Source of the DNA: Phycisphaerales bacterium
GTDB taxonomy: Bacteria > Planctomycetota > Phycisphaerae > UBA1845 > UTPLA1
Length of the DNA: 64,000 nt
NCBI GenBank assembly: GCA_020639075.1
Contig: JACKHI010000002.1
Coordinates: forward strand, 620,001 to 684,000
Reading direction: 5' to 3'
The stretch's first letter is position 1. Each line of letters begins with the position of its first letter. The position numbers and the translations under genes are program-made. Below are positions 34,658 to 43,618 of the stretch, piece after piece. The notes under the pieces were generated by a model. That model saw nothing but the letters and a program-made list of their open reading frames with translations. It did not search any database and was not told the DNA's origin.

Positions 34658-36007
34658 ATGAAAGTGCTCGTCATCGGAGGTGGGGGTCGCGAACATGCGA
34701 TCTGCTGGAAGTTGGCGCAATCGCGCCACATGCCGGAGATCTTCTGCGCGCCGGGCAACGCCGGAACGGCAATGCACGGCCGGAACGTCCCCATCGCCGC
34801 GAACGACGTTGCAGGTCTGCGCGCGTTCGCCCAGCAGGAGGCAATCGACCTGACGATTGTCGGCCCGGAAGACCCTCTTTGTCTGGGCATCGTTGACGAG
34901 TTCACGGCAGCGGGACTGCGAATCTTCGGTCCGAACAAGGCCGCCGCGCGTATCGAAGGTGACAAAGTCTGGGCCAAGAAGCTGATGCGCGAAGCGGGCG
35001 TGCCGACGGCCGAGGCCCGCATTTTCGAGCCAACTGCCCAGGAACTTGTTCAACTTCGGCAGGCCCATCGCGGCGATGACTTCGAAATGCCCGAGAGCGT
35101 CGAAACCGGTTACAAGATGGCGCTGCGATACGTTTCGACGCGGGATGAGGGCGTCGTCGTCAAGGCGGCCGGACTCGCAAAGGGTAAAGGCGTGTTCGTG
35201 CACGACGATCCGGCCGACGCGCTGCTTACGCTCGAAAAGTTGATGGTCCATCGCGAGCTTGGCGACGCCGGAACCCGTATTGTCGTTGAAGAAATCCTGA
35301 TCGGACGCGAAGTCAGTATCCTGGCGCTCGTGGACGGATCGACAATCTACGTACTTGAGTCGGCGGCAGATCACAAGCGCCTGGGCGAGCAGGATACAGG
35401 ACCAAATACCGGCGGCATGGGGGCGTTCAGTCCGTCGGGATTGCTGACAGAGAAAGACCTGGAGATCATCGAACGCGAAGTCTTTGTCCCGATTATCGAT
35501 GCGATGCGCCGGATGGAAATCGAATACCGCGGCGTATTGTACGCGGGGATGATGATGACGGCGGGCGGCCCGAAGGTGCTGGAGTTCAACTGCCGGCTGG
35601 GTGATCCGGAAGCCCAGCCGCTCTTGATGCGGTTGAAGTCCGATCTCGTGGATGTGATCAACGCCGTCATCGACGGAACGCTCGAGGATATCAAGCTCGA
35701 ATGGGATCGGCGATCGAGCCTGTGCGTCGTCATGGCGTCGGGCGGGTATCCAGGCGCCTACGAAAAAGGCAAGGAGATTACGGGGCTCGACGATGCCGCC
35801 GCCGTAGAAAATGCTGTCGTGTTTCACGCAGGCACGCGTCGAGTTGGGGACCGGGTAGAAACCTCGGGTGGTCGTGTGCTTGGCGTAACGGCGCTTGGGG
35901 GCGACTTGCAGAAAGCCAGAACGACGGCGTACGAGGCCGTACGAAAGATCGCGTTCGACGGAGCTGTCCTGCGCGGCGACATCGGCATGCGCGTGTCGGG
36001 CCGCTAG
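34658..36007 (+). CDS. purD: phosphoribosylamine-glycine ligase
   Basis: 449 aa, the usual length is ~420-430. It joins glycine to 5-phosphoribosylamine with ATP in purine synthesis. ATP-grasp family features: N-terminal GGGGREHAICWKL, LTIVGPEDPLCLGI, FGPNKAAARIEGDKVWAKKLM, ATP-grasp loop VVKAAGLAKGKGVFV, VEE-x-L-x-GxEVS, the signature DHKRLGEQDTGPNTGGMGAF, and LEFNCRLGDPEAQPLL with metal ligands. It has a small insertion at ~140-155 (QAHRGDDFEMPESVETGYKM). It is followed closely by murD. Confidence 0.97.
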   Translation: MKVLVIGGGGREHAICWKLAQSRHMPEIFCAPGNAGTAMHGRNVPIAANDVAGLRAFAQQEAIDLTIVGPEDPLCLGIVDEFTAAGLRIFGPNKAAARIEGDKVWAKKLMREAGVPTAEARIFEPTAQELVQLRQAHRGDDFEMPESVETGYKMALRYVSTRDEGVVVKAAGLAKGKGVFVHDDPADALLTLEKLMVHRELGDAGTRIVVEEILIGREVSILALVDGSTIYVLESAADHKRLGEQDTGPNTGGMGAFSPSGLLTEKDLEIIEREVFVPIIDAMRRMEIEYRGVLYAGMMMTAGGPKVLEFNCRLGDPEAQPLLMRLKSDLVDVINAVIDGTLEDIKLEWDRRSSLCVVMASGGYPGAYEKGKEITGLDDAAAVENAVVFHAGTRRVGDRVETSGGRVLGVTALGGDLQKARTTAYEAVRKIAFDGAVLRGDIGMRVSGR

Positions 36008-36034
36008 ATGCGGTTCGAGAGCTGTTTGAACAAC

Positions 36035-37441
36035 ATGAGTGAATTTGCGAACAAACGCGTCGTCGTCATGGGGCTTGGCCGATTCGGCGGCGGTATCGGC
36101 GTTACGCGATGGCTTCACAGGAATGGCGCGGATGTGATTGTAACTGACGCGGCGGATGCCTCCGCCTTGTCGGCGAGTCTTGAGAAGATTCGCGACATCG
36201 ACGTGACACTCCGCCTGGGCGGACACGACGAACGCGACTTGGATGGTTGCGACCTGCTCGTCGCCAGCCCCGCCGTAGACCGTCGGAAATCGGCGTTCTA
36301 TCGACTTGCGATCGATCGCGGCATTCCTGTTTCAAGCGAGATGAACCTGTTTCTGGAGCGATGCCCCGCCCGAGTCATCGGGATCACGGGTTCCGCCGGC
36401 AAGAGTACCACGACGGCCATGACCGCGGCCGTGCTCGAAGCAGCGGCGCAATTGCCGGGCTGGAAATGGGGGCGCGTCTGGCTGGGCGGGAATATCGGCA
36501 AGTCGCTCCTCGATGATTTGACCGCCATGCGAAATGAGGACCTCGTCGTCCTGGAGCTATCGAGTTTCCAACTGGAGAACGCGGCAACGCTGGACAAGCG
36601 CGTGTATGTCGCCGTCGTGACCAACGTTCGTGAGAACCATCTGGATCGTCACGGCACGCTGTCGGACTATGCTGCGGCCAAGGCGAATATCTTCGCGCGA
36701 CAATGTGCAGACGATTGGTTGCTGTTGCCGGATGACGGCGGCGCCGAAAATCTGCCGGGCCTCGATGTTTGCAGGTCACGCATTCGCCGATTCGGTGTGA
36801 ATTGGTCGCGTCGCGAAGCTGTCGTCCCACGGGCAGCGGCCGACGACGACGGACGTGATCGCGTACCGCTCGATCTGACGCTTCCTGGCGCTCATAACCT
36901 GGCGAATGCGGCTGCGGCGCTGTCGATCGCTCGACTGCTCGCTGTCGATGATGCGACTTCATGTCGTGTGCTTAATACGTTTGCCGGACTTGTTCATCGA
37001 CTTGAGTTTGTGCGGGAGTTCGCGGGTGTTCGCATCTACAACGACTCAAAAGCGACGTCGCCTGAGGCTGCAATGACGTCGATGCGGTCCTTTGACGCAC
37101 CGCTCGTCGTTTTGCTGGGAGGTTCGGACAAGGGCGGCTGCCACAAGGCCCTGGGCGAATTCGTCACTCGGCGCGCCAAGGCCGCGATCTGTTACGGCCA
37201 GACAGGGCCGGCGATTCGTGATGCGATTCTCGCAACGTCGAATGAGACGCCCGCGGGCGCGTCGCCGGGCGTCGTCGCGAGTGTGTGTACAGACTTGAAT
37301 GAGGCTGTCAATCACGCAAGGTCAATCGTGTCGCCGGGCGACGTCCTGCTACTCAGCCCGGCGTGTGCGAGCTACGATCAATTCACCAATTACGAGCAAC
37401 GCGGCGACGTGTTCAAGCAGCTCGTAAACGCGTGGAGTTGA
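36035..37441 (+). CDS. murD: UDP-N-acetylmuramoyl-L-alanine:D-glutamate ligase
   Basis: 468 aa. The chosen ATG gives the typical MurD N-terminus (MSEFANKRVVVMGLGRFG); an in-frame ATG directly after the purD stop is possible. It adds D-Glu to UDP-MurNAc-Ala in cytoplasmic peptidoglycan synthesis. Visible: an N-terminal Rossmann-like domain, ATP loop GITGSAGKSTTTAM, LELSSFQLE, the DRHGTLSDYAAAKANIF carbamylated-Lys region, LPGAHNLANAAAAL, and the C-terminal ligase domain with EFAGVRIYNDSKATSPEAAM and LLSPACASYDQFTNYEQRGDVFK. Its presence shows a peptidoglycan wall. It is unlinked to the usual dcw cluster. Confidence 0.96.
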   Translation: MSEFANKRVVVMGLGRFGGGIGVTRWLHRNGADVIVTDAADASALSASLEKIRDIDVTLRLGGHDERDLDGCDLLVASPAVDRRKSAFYRLAIDRGIPVSSEMNLFLERCPARVIGITGSAGKSTTTAMTAAVLEAAAQLPGWKWGRVWLGGNIGKSLLDDLTAMRNEDLVVLELSSFQLENAATLDKRVYVAVVTNVRENHLDRHGTLSDYAAAKANIFARQCADDWLLLPDDGGAENLPGLDVCRSRIRRFGVNWSRREAVVPRAAADDDGRDRVPLDLTLPGAHNLANAAAALSIARLLAVDDATSCRVLNTFAGLVHRLEFVREFAGVRIYNDSKATSPEAAMTSMRSFDAPLVVLLGGSDKGGCHKALGEFVTRRAKAAICYGQTGPAIRDAILATSNETPAGASPGVVASVCTDLNEAVNHARSIVSPGDVLLLSPACASYDQFTNYEQRGDVFKQLVNAWS

Positions 37442-37446
37442 TCGTC

Positions 37447-38805
37447 ATGCCGCGAGCAGTTCGATCAGTCGACGTCGTCGCGTATTGCCTCGCGACGGCG
37501 ATGATCGCCGTCGCCGCTCCCGCAGTCGGCGATATCGACGGTCCCTTGATCGGCGTGAGCCTCGACTGGAAGGGCCCCTCCGCCGAGCGTGTGAAGAGCG
37601 AAACTGTCAAGGCAGTTGACGCCGCGATCGCCGCCTTAGCGCAGAAGTTCGGCGCTATCATCGATCGCAATGAGCATCGCCATTCGGCTATGGTTGTTGT
37701 GCATCGCAACGCGACTTCCTATCGGCGCGCGATTCGGCGTATCGGGGCGAGGCGGTTCGAAGAGAACCTTGCAGTGACGGATTACGATCGGCGCGAATCG
37801 CATGTCGCAATTCAGCCGGCCTGCACTTCTGAGTTGATTCGGCGGATCGGCTTGCCGCTGCTGACACGTCGGCAACTGGCCCACGAGGCGGCGCATCTCT
37901 GGTGTTCCGAGCGATGGCCGAGTGATTATCGCGCGGCGCCCCGTTGGCTTCGCGAAGGTTTGGCGACGTGGGCATCCGAAGAGGCGATGCGTTCGTTGGG
38001 GTTTATTGACAAGGCCGAAGCAGACCCGTTTCTCTCCACACGCCTCGTGCTCGCTCAGCGCGGCGCTGCGCGATTGGTTGAATGTCAGTCACCGTCCCGC
38101 ACGTATGATCCGTTTGCGGGATTCGATCGACACACAATGTACGCACTTGATTGGGCCTACTGTCGCTGGCAATTGGAAGACCGGCGCAACGCAGATGTTG
38201 CCGAAGCATCCAACGTGACGAACGGCATGACGATCGATCAGATGCTCGCATGGTTCGGTCGAGATTCCGCGACTGCCATGAGGTCATTTGCTGAAGCGAA
38301 TCGAGTCTTGAAACCAGAGTGGATGGAAGATTCGCGATCGCTCGAACGATACGATGCGAATTGGATTCAACGGGCGTTTCCCGACGAGGATGCGATGGCC
38401 TGGCGGCGGCGCGGTCCGTCAATCTCCGCATATCGGATCCGCGGCTCGCTGGAACTGATCGGTGAACAGGCGAGCGAAGCACGCGTGCTCTTCGCGCGCG
38501 ACGCGTTCGGATACATGGCTGCATCATTTGAAAGCGGAGGGGGCGTTGCCATCTCGCGCTTCAATCAGAAAACAGATTCATGGACGCTGCTTTCAAGGAA
38601 CTCAGACTGTGGAATTCGATCCGGATCAGCGTGCGAATTTGAAGTTGTAGTACGAAAAGACCGGGTTGACCTCAGGATCGGTGGAAAGTCCGCTTGCAGG
38701 GCCGTGGCGGCGGACATGTGGACGTCAGGGACCTGGGGGCTGAGCGTCCAGGCCGATCGGGCGGCCTTCTGGCGCGATTTGCGCCTGGAGAGTATCAGCG
38801 AATGA
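37447..38805 (+). CDS. secreted putative zinc metallopeptidase
   Basis: 452 aa, only 5 nt after murD. Signal peptide at ~1-28 (VVAYCLATAMIAVAAPAVG). The domain up to ~290 has a gluzincin signature: HEAAH at 146-150 (zinc ligands His146 and His150, Glu147 catalytic) and downstream Glu170 in RWLREGLATWASEEA as the third ligand. The C-terminal ~90 residues form a beta-sandwich like a LamG/concanavalin fold (GYMAASFESGGGVAISRFN...RIGGKSACRAV). This architecture resembles planctomycete peptidase MA-like proteins. Substrate unknown. Confidence 0.75.
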   Translation: MPRAVRSVDVVAYCLATAMIAVAAPAVGDIDGPLIGVSLDWKGPSAERVKSETVKAVDAAIAALAQKFGAIIDRNEHRHSAMVVVHRNATSYRRAIRRIGARRFEENLAVTDYDRRESHVAIQPACTSELIRRIGLPLLTRRQLAHEAAHLWCSERWPSDYRAAPRWLREGLATWASEEAMRSLGFIDKAEADPFLSTRLVLAQRGAARLVECQSPSRTYDPFAGFDRHTMYALDWAYCRWQLEDRRNADVAEASNVTNGMTIDQMLAWFGRDSATAMRSFAEANRVLKPEWMEDSRSLERYDANWIQRAFPDEDAMAWRRRGPSISAYRIRGSLELIGEQASEARVLFARDAFGYMAASFESGGGVAISRFNQKTDSWTLLSRNSDCGIRSGSACEFEVVVRKDRVDLRIGGKSACRAVAADMWTSGTWGLSVQADRAAFWRDLRLESISE

Positions 38806-38911
38806 CTGCGTCGATTCGGTGCCGCGGCGGTATAACGATGAAGGTCGAGCTGGACCGTCAAGTTCGAAATACAGCGATTCGCCTGGCTCACGGGAAGGAT
38901 CAGCATTCCGA

Positions 38912-40327
38912 ATGGTGAACAACTCAAAGGATCAACCAATCCCGATTGGGCGGTGGAGCGTCGCTGCAATGATCTCGATCATGGCGACGCCGCTGTTGGA
39001 TCACCCCGCCTTCAGCGCGCCGCGACGGGGCGAGCAGAAGGTCATCGAGCCGACGGCGGACGCATCGGGCGTTCGCCTGATCGAGAGGGAGTACATCTCC
39101 GTCCGCTATTCCGGATTGCCCACGGACTACGCGGAGGCAATTGCGAACGTGGCGAATGCGACGTTTGACTTCTACCGATCAGCCTACCGATTTGACATGC
39201 CGGATCGATTGTTTATCGAAGCAGATCTTGCCGAGGATAACCCAACAAGTATCTGGATCGCCGACGATCACACGATTCAATTGCGATACGGCAGCGAGCG
39301 CGACCTTGCGCCGCCTAATCGCAGCCGCGTCGACACGATCTACGGCCTGACATATCGCATGGCCGATCTCGGTCGTGAACGCACGCTGGGAGAGGCGCCG
39401 TGGCTGACGGACTCCGCCGCGCGCGGCCTATCGCATCTCCTCGCCTGCCGAATGATTGATCGATTGCACGTGTTGTACGGCAGAACTCTTTGGCCGCAGG
39501 CTTACGACTACGTCGAAAGCGGATGGCCTGAACTACGAGACAAACTCGATCATCGCAACGAGCCCGACGCGATCCGAGCGTCAGCCGTGTGGCATGCGTT
39601 GGAGTCTGAGTTCGAGTCGGGCGCGATCGGTGATACACTGGCGACCTGGCGTCGGGCCGCCATTTCAGGGGGCCGACCTGCCGATGCGCTCTTGGCGGCG
39701 CTGGCGGGTCGAACCGTCGACTCGCACAAGCGTTCGAAACTTCGACGCTGGTTTCGCGAATTCGAGCCGCTGTGCGTCTGGACGGACGGCAAGCGCGCAA
39801 AATTTGAAAGGTCGTTCAACACGGGGCAATTGGCGCGAAATGCCCAGCTGCTTCGATACGATGACGACAAGAGTGACCGCGAGCAGGTCGCCGCTACCGG
39901 CGGTCACATCACGACCTTCCAGACGCCGCCGGATCAATGGTATCTGAAGGAGTTGCGATTCCACGGCGAACAATTCGGAGCATTGCCGCGCAACGGGAAG
40001 GACTTCGTGATCTCGATTTACGACGAAAAGTTCAAGATCGTCGCATCATGGCGCAAGCCGTTCGGTCTTTTGCGCGGCAGCGGGCCGCAGTGGCATCGCG
40101 TACGCCTGCCTGTTACGCGATTACCTGAGAAATTCGTCGTATTGATCGATTTCGGATCGACAAAGAACGTCGGTGTTCGCCTTTCCGCGGATACGTCGAC
40201 GAAGGGGCACTCGGCGAGTGGCGATCTGCGTCGCGGCGTTACGCCGCTGACCGATGCCGACTGGATGATCCAGGTCGAAATCGATCGAAAGAAAGACGAC
40301 AATCCGCTGAAATACCGGCCGGATTAG
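38912..40327 (+). CDS. secreted protein related to the preceding metallopeptidase, lacking HExxH
   Basis: About 471 aa from the ATG at 38912; the start is uncertain, with GGAAGGA ~12 nt upstream. Signal-peptide-like N-terminus with hydrophobic AAMISIMATPLL, ending near HPAFSA. The middle (YISVRYSGLPTDYAEAIANVANATFDFYRSAYRFDMPDRLFIEAD...) has the layout of a gluzincin fold, and DSAARGLSHLLACRMID sits where HExxH would be, but no HExxH is present. The C-terminal ~120 residues are a beta-sandwich (WYLKELRFHGEQFGALPRNGKDFVISIYD). It follows the metallopeptidase gene, so it may be its diverged partner. Confidence 0.65.
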   Translation: MVNNSKDQPIPIGRWSVAAMISIMATPLLDHPAFSAPRRGEQKVIEPTADASGVRLIEREYISVRYSGLPTDYAEAIANVANATFDFYRSAYRFDMPDRLFIEADLAEDNPTSIWIADDHTIQLRYGSERDLAPPNRSRVDTIYGLTYRMADLGRERTLGEAPWLTDSAARGLSHLLACRMIDRLHVLYGRTLWPQAYDYVESGWPELRDKLDHRNEPDAIRASAVWHALESEFESGAIGDTLATWRRAAISGGRPADALLAALAGRTVDSHKRSKLRRWFREFEPLCVWTDGKRAKFERSFNTGQLARNAQLLRYDDDKSDREQVAATGGHITTFQTPPDQWYLKELRFHGEQFGALPRNGKDFVISIYDEKFKIVASWRKPFGLLRGSGPQWHRVRLPVTRLPEKFVVLIDFGSTKNVGVRLSADTSTKGHSASGDLRRGVTPLTDADWMIQVEIDRKKDDNPLKYRPD

Positions 40328-40413
40328 CGCTTATTACGTCGGAATACCGCGTTCGATTCTCAGTTGAGGCCGCCGGCCACACACAAGTCGTGAACCACAA
40401 TCGTCAGTGGCGC

Positions 40414-41067
40414 CTACGCTCGATTGACGCCGACCCAGAGACCGTCGCCGATCGGAACGATCACACTTTCCAGGCGAGCGTCGCTCGCGATGATCTCATT
40501 GAATGCCTTGACGGCCGGTACTTCCGGATCCGTCGGCGCCTGGTCGAAGAGTTGTCCGAATGCCAACGCGTTGTCGACCATGATTAATCCGCCGCGGCGC
40601 ACAATGCGAATGCTCTCAGCGAGATACTCGGGATAGGATGATTTATCCGCGTCGAGGAAGATGGCGTCCGCGGAGTCCGTGGCGAGTGTTGGCAGAACGT
40701 CCATCCCGGCGCCGACAGTGACGTCGATTTTTTCGGCGACGTTAGACTTGGCGATCCATGTTCGTGCGAACTCGGCGTGCTTTTCAGAAATCTCGATGGT
40801 CTTCACGCGACCTGTCGGCGGCAGCGCTCGCGCCATGGCGATTGCCGAGTAACCGGCGAGCGTGCCGACTTCGACCACGCGCTTGGCGCCTGCGATCTGC
40901 AGGAGAATGCGCATCAGCGCCGCCTGTTCCGGAGCGATCCAGATCTGCGGGATGTCGGCGGCGGCCGCCGCCTCTTTGAGTTCCGCAAGGAATGCGTCCT
41001 CGCGAATCGTTCTTTCGGCGATGTACGCGAAGTGCCGCCCGGTGATTTCAGACGAATGTGCCGACAT
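40414..41067 (-). CDS. class I SAM-dependent O-methyltransferase
   Basis: 217 aa, typical of the COMT-like family (caffeoyl-CoA OMT type). The SAM motif I is RVVEVGTLAGYSAIAMA, motif II TIEISEKHAEFA, a metal-binding acidic IFLDADKSSYPEY (Asp with Asp/Asn nearby), and RRGGLIMVDNALAFGQL. It transfers a methyl group from S-adenosylmethionine to a hydroxyl of a small molecule, usually with divalent metal. Substrate unknown. The neighbouring STAS gene is in the same orientation, 77 nt upstream. Confidence 0.88.
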   Translation of the reverse strand: MSAHSSEITGRHFAYIAERTIREDAFLAELKEAAAAADIPQIWIAPEQAALMRILLQIAGAKRVVEVGTLAGYSAIAMARALPPTGRVKTIEISEKHAEFARTWIAKSNVAEKIDVTVGAGMDVLPTLATDSADAIFLDADKSSYPEYLAESIRIVRRGGLIMVDNALAFGQLFDQAPTDPEVPAVKAFNEIIASDARLESVIVPIGDGLWVGVNRA

Positions 41068-41143
41068 GTTGAATTGCCTGGGAAATAGGGCCCGCGATTC
41101 ACGTCACGAACAAGCGATCGTCACTCGACAGCGAATCGTCCGA

Positions 41144-41509
41144 TTAGGATACATGCACGCCGAAGTGCTTCAAGGCCTGGGCGTCGTCGTTGAAGAATTT
41201 GAAGACCTTGTCCAGGCTCGTGATCTTGAAGACCTTCAAGAGGTCTTTGCGAAGTCCGCAGAGAACCACTTCCCCTTTGCCTGCCGACGCCTTCTTGTGC
41301 AGGTTGATCAGGACGCCGAGCGTCTGCGAGCCGAGAAAACGGACCGACGAGAAGTCAAGAATGATCTTTCGCTTGTCCTTCTTTTCCACGAGGTCGTACA
41401 GCTCGCGACCGATCTGTTCGATCTGTCGGGCATCCAGAATCGAGTTGTCCTGGAATGCGATGACAGCGATGCCCGCGTAGTCGGTGATCAAAAGCCGCGT
41501 ATCCGCCAT
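41144..41509 (-). CDS. STAS-domain anti-sigma factor antagonist-like protein
   Basis: 121 aa; the ATG follows GGAGCGGCAC, and the longer open frame upstream is low-complexity. A full STAS fold: VIAFQDNSILDARQIEQIGRELYDLVEKKDKRKIILDFSSVRFLGSQTLGVLINLHKKASAGKGEVVLCGLRKDLLKVFKITSLDKVFKFF. The phosphorylatable Ser/Thr of SpoIIAA-like proteins corresponds to SQT in FLGSQTLGVL. It should bind an anti-sigma kinase in a partner-switching cascade. No kinase is nearby. Confidence 0.88.
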   Translation of the reverse strand: MADTRLLITDYAGIAVIAFQDNSILDARQIEQIGRELYDLVEKKDKRKIILDFSSVRFLGSQTLGVLINLHKKASAGKGEVVLCGLRKDLLKVFKITSLDKVFKFFNDDAQALKHFGVHVS

Positions 41510-41601
41510 GTGCCGCTCCGAGTTGTGTGTGTGACGGTTTACCTTGACTGTCGCGCGGCGTATTCTACGCATCAATCCCGTAGGATGCGAACCTGACGCC
41601 C

Positions 41602-42324
41602 ATGCAGAACGAACCACCCCGAATTCTCGCGATCGAAACGTCCGGCCGTCGTGGCGCTGTTGCGCTGGGGATCGGTGCGAACCTTCTCGAAGAAGTCGTT
41701 TTCGCGACGGATCGCGAACGGGCGCGGGATTTGCTGCCATGTATTGATGAAGCCGTTCGGCGACAGGGCTGGCGCCCCGGTCAGGTCCAGCACTGTTACG
41801 TGTCGGTCGGTCCCGGCAGTTTTACCGGGTTGCGCGTCGCCGTCACGTTCGCCCGTCATCTTGCGCTCGCGACAGGCTGCAAACTTTGCGCCGTGCCGAC
41901 GATGGACGTTATGGCGCTGAATGCGCTGGCGCTCGATCCGGCGCCCGAGCTCGTGGCGACGTTCCTGGATGCCCGCAAGGACCAGGTCTTCGCCGCGGCG
42001 TTTCGTCGCGCCAACCACATCTTCCAATCTCTCGATGTGGTCCGGATGTCCGCGCCGGCGGAGTTCCTGAACGAACTTGCTCGGCCGATCGTGGTGCTCG
42101 GTGAAGGGGTGGTGCATCATCGGACGGCGATCGAGGCGGCGGGCGGCATTGTTGCGGATGAGTCGTTGTGGCGGCCGACAGCGTCGTCGGTGCTGACGCT
42201 CGGGTGGCGAATGGCACAAGCGGGGCGGTTTGTCGCGCCGCAGGATCTGGTTCCGGCCTATGTCCGGCGACCAGAGGCGGAAGAAGTCTGGGATCGCCGA
42301 CAGGCGGAGTCTAAAGAACCGTGA
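41602..42324 (+). CDS. tsaB: tRNA threonylcarbamoyladenosine biosynthesis protein TsaB
   Basis: 240 aa. ASKHA-fold glycoprotease-like protein: ILAIETSGRRGAVAL, the signature VSVGPGSFTGLRVAVTFARHLAL, then VPTMDVMALNA and DARKDQVFAAAF. TsaB scaffolds TsaD and TsaE in t6A37 formation on tRNAs that read ANN codons. The C-terminal ~50 residues (LVPAYVRRPEAEEVWDRR) include the usual PxYxRxxxAE end. Divergent from the STAS gene. Confidence 0.92.
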   Translation: MQNEPPRILAIETSGRRGAVALGIGANLLEEVVFATDRERARDLLPCIDEAVRRQGWRPGQVQHCYVSVGPGSFTGLRVAVTFARHLALATGCKLCAVPTMDVMALNALALDPAPELVATFLDARKDQVFAAAFRRANHIFQSLDVVRMSAPAEFLNELARPIVVLGEGVVHHRTAIEAAGGIVADESLWRPTASSVLTLGWRMAQAGRFVAPQDLVPAYVRRPEAEEVWDRRQAESKEP

Positions 42325-42490
42325 TCAACAGGTCGCGGATCAGCGTGTTGATCGGCAACGCGATTGACGAAAAGGCCCATCGCAGGCCGAAGAGCGCGAG
42401 ATCGTCCTGGCAGGAAGCAAGCTGCATCGCCGTTCCCATCGTGAGCGTCGCCAGCACGATCCATTTCCGGTGTCGAATGTAGCGCTTCAT
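42311..42490 (-). CDS. small exported/membrane protein
   Basis: 59 aa. ATG 9 nt after GAGG. Basic N-terminus (MKRYIRHRKW), a hydrophobic signal-like segment (IVLATLTMGTAMQLASC, possibly a lipobox with Cys at ~28), then DDLALFGLRWAFSSIALPINTLIRDLLITVL, an amphipathic helix. It overlaps the 3' end of tsaB on the other strand by 14 nt. Function unknown; the short reading is supported by start and composition. Confidence 0.6.
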   Translation of the reverse strand: MKRYIRHRKWIVLATLTMGTAMQLASCQDDLALFGLRWAFSSIALPINTLIRDLLITVL

Positions 42491-42579
42491 GCGGTATTGC
42501 CTCGTATTGCGTTCGGCCCGTTCGCCGGTATCCCGTCGCCACTCTGTGAATTCATCGAGCCGCCGATTATGGGCGAGAC

Positions 42580-43380
42580 TCACTCGTTTTGCCAGTCGAA
42601 TCGGTCGCGGTCATCTCCCGTCGAGGATTCCGGTCGAGCCAGGGACGTTCGCCATGCCACAAAGGTAGCGATGCCGAACCATACGACGTCCGCACGTTGA
42701 AAAATGTCCGCGAAGTCGATGGTTCGGAAGCCGGAAGATTGTGCCGTGATGTACATGAGGACGTGCTGGTAGACCAGGTACTTCGCACCGACGATCGCGA
42801 GTATCGCGATGCCGGATGCGATGACCGCGCCGAGCCAATCTTCGCCGCGCGTGCCCAGTCGCATCCCGACGCCGCACAGCGCGCCGAGCAGAAGGGCCAT
42901 GTAACCGCTCTCGGTCTCGGTCGTGAGCACGATCGCGTACCACGCTCCGCTACCGATCGCTCCACCTACGGCGGAAAGGAGCGTGCCGACCAGGAATCCG
43001 CCCACTTCGCTTTGGACCAGCACTTTCGAACCGGGCGGCGCGGCGGCCGGTTCGTTCGAGGCGTCGCTGGGAATCGCCGGTCTTGTTGGTTTTGTAATTC
43101 GACCAGTCACTAAGTCGTAGCCGCAGCGCCGGCATGAGTTCTCGCCATCGGCCAGTGTGTCGGTGCAGTTGGGGCAGAGGCGGCCCGCGCCAATTGCCTT
43201 GACGGATTGGGCGACGGGGGGCGGCGTCGATTCGACTGTATCGTCCGTGGCCTCCTTCGGAACCCGATTCGAGGCACCGCACTCGGGGCACAGGACGATG
43301 CGACCTCTCGCTGCCGGCGACACGAGAAAGTGGACGCCGCATTCGCAGGTCGTTGCGATCTTCTCTGTTGGATCCGGCAT
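42580..43380 (-). CDS. membrane protein with N-terminal zinc ribbons
   Basis: 266 aa, ATG at 43380. Cytoplasmic N-terminus with two Cys4 modules: CECGVHFLV...CPECGASNR and CPNCTDTLADGENSCRRCGYDLVTG, the second a zinc-ribbon like that of many planctomycete proteins. A Pro/Thr-rich linker precedes four or so membrane helices (GGFLVGTLLSAVGGAIG, GYMALLLGALCGVGMRLG, LGAVIASGIAILAIVGAKYLVYQHVLMYI, VVWFGIATFVAW). Possible membrane-bound regulator or metal sensor. No catalytic motif. Confidence 0.75.
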   Translation of the reverse strand: MPDPTEKIATTCECGVHFLVSPAARGRIVLCPECGASNRVPKEATDDTVESTPPPVAQSVKAIGAGRLCPNCTDTLADGENSCRRCGYDLVTGRITKPTRPAIPSDASNEPAAAPPGSKVLVQSEVGGFLVGTLLSAVGGAIGSGAWYAIVLTTETESGYMALLLGALCGVGMRLGTRGEDWLGAVIASGIAILAIVGAKYLVYQHVLMYITAQSSGFRTIDFADIFQRADVVWFGIATFVAWRTSLARPESSTGDDRDRFDWQNE

Positions 43381-43618
43381 GGTGAATCGACCCCGTGACT
43401 GGCGGCCGATTCGCCGCCGAACGCTTCCCTTCCCCATCGGACCGAATCTATCGTCTGGCGTCACTGCGCGCCAAGGGGAATCGACGGCGGCACCGCTCTT
43501 CGCGGCCAGTTCGCTTCGGCGGCGCGTAAACGGCGTCGGCGTGTAAGATGCTCGCGTTCGCCGCGATTGGGCGGCATTGACGCGCATTCCGGTGATTGAG
43601 CCGGCAAGGGACAATTTC

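Noticed and set aside
34394..36226. 610-aa minus-strand frame opposite purD
   Set aside because: Shadow of purD; purD has all family motifs.
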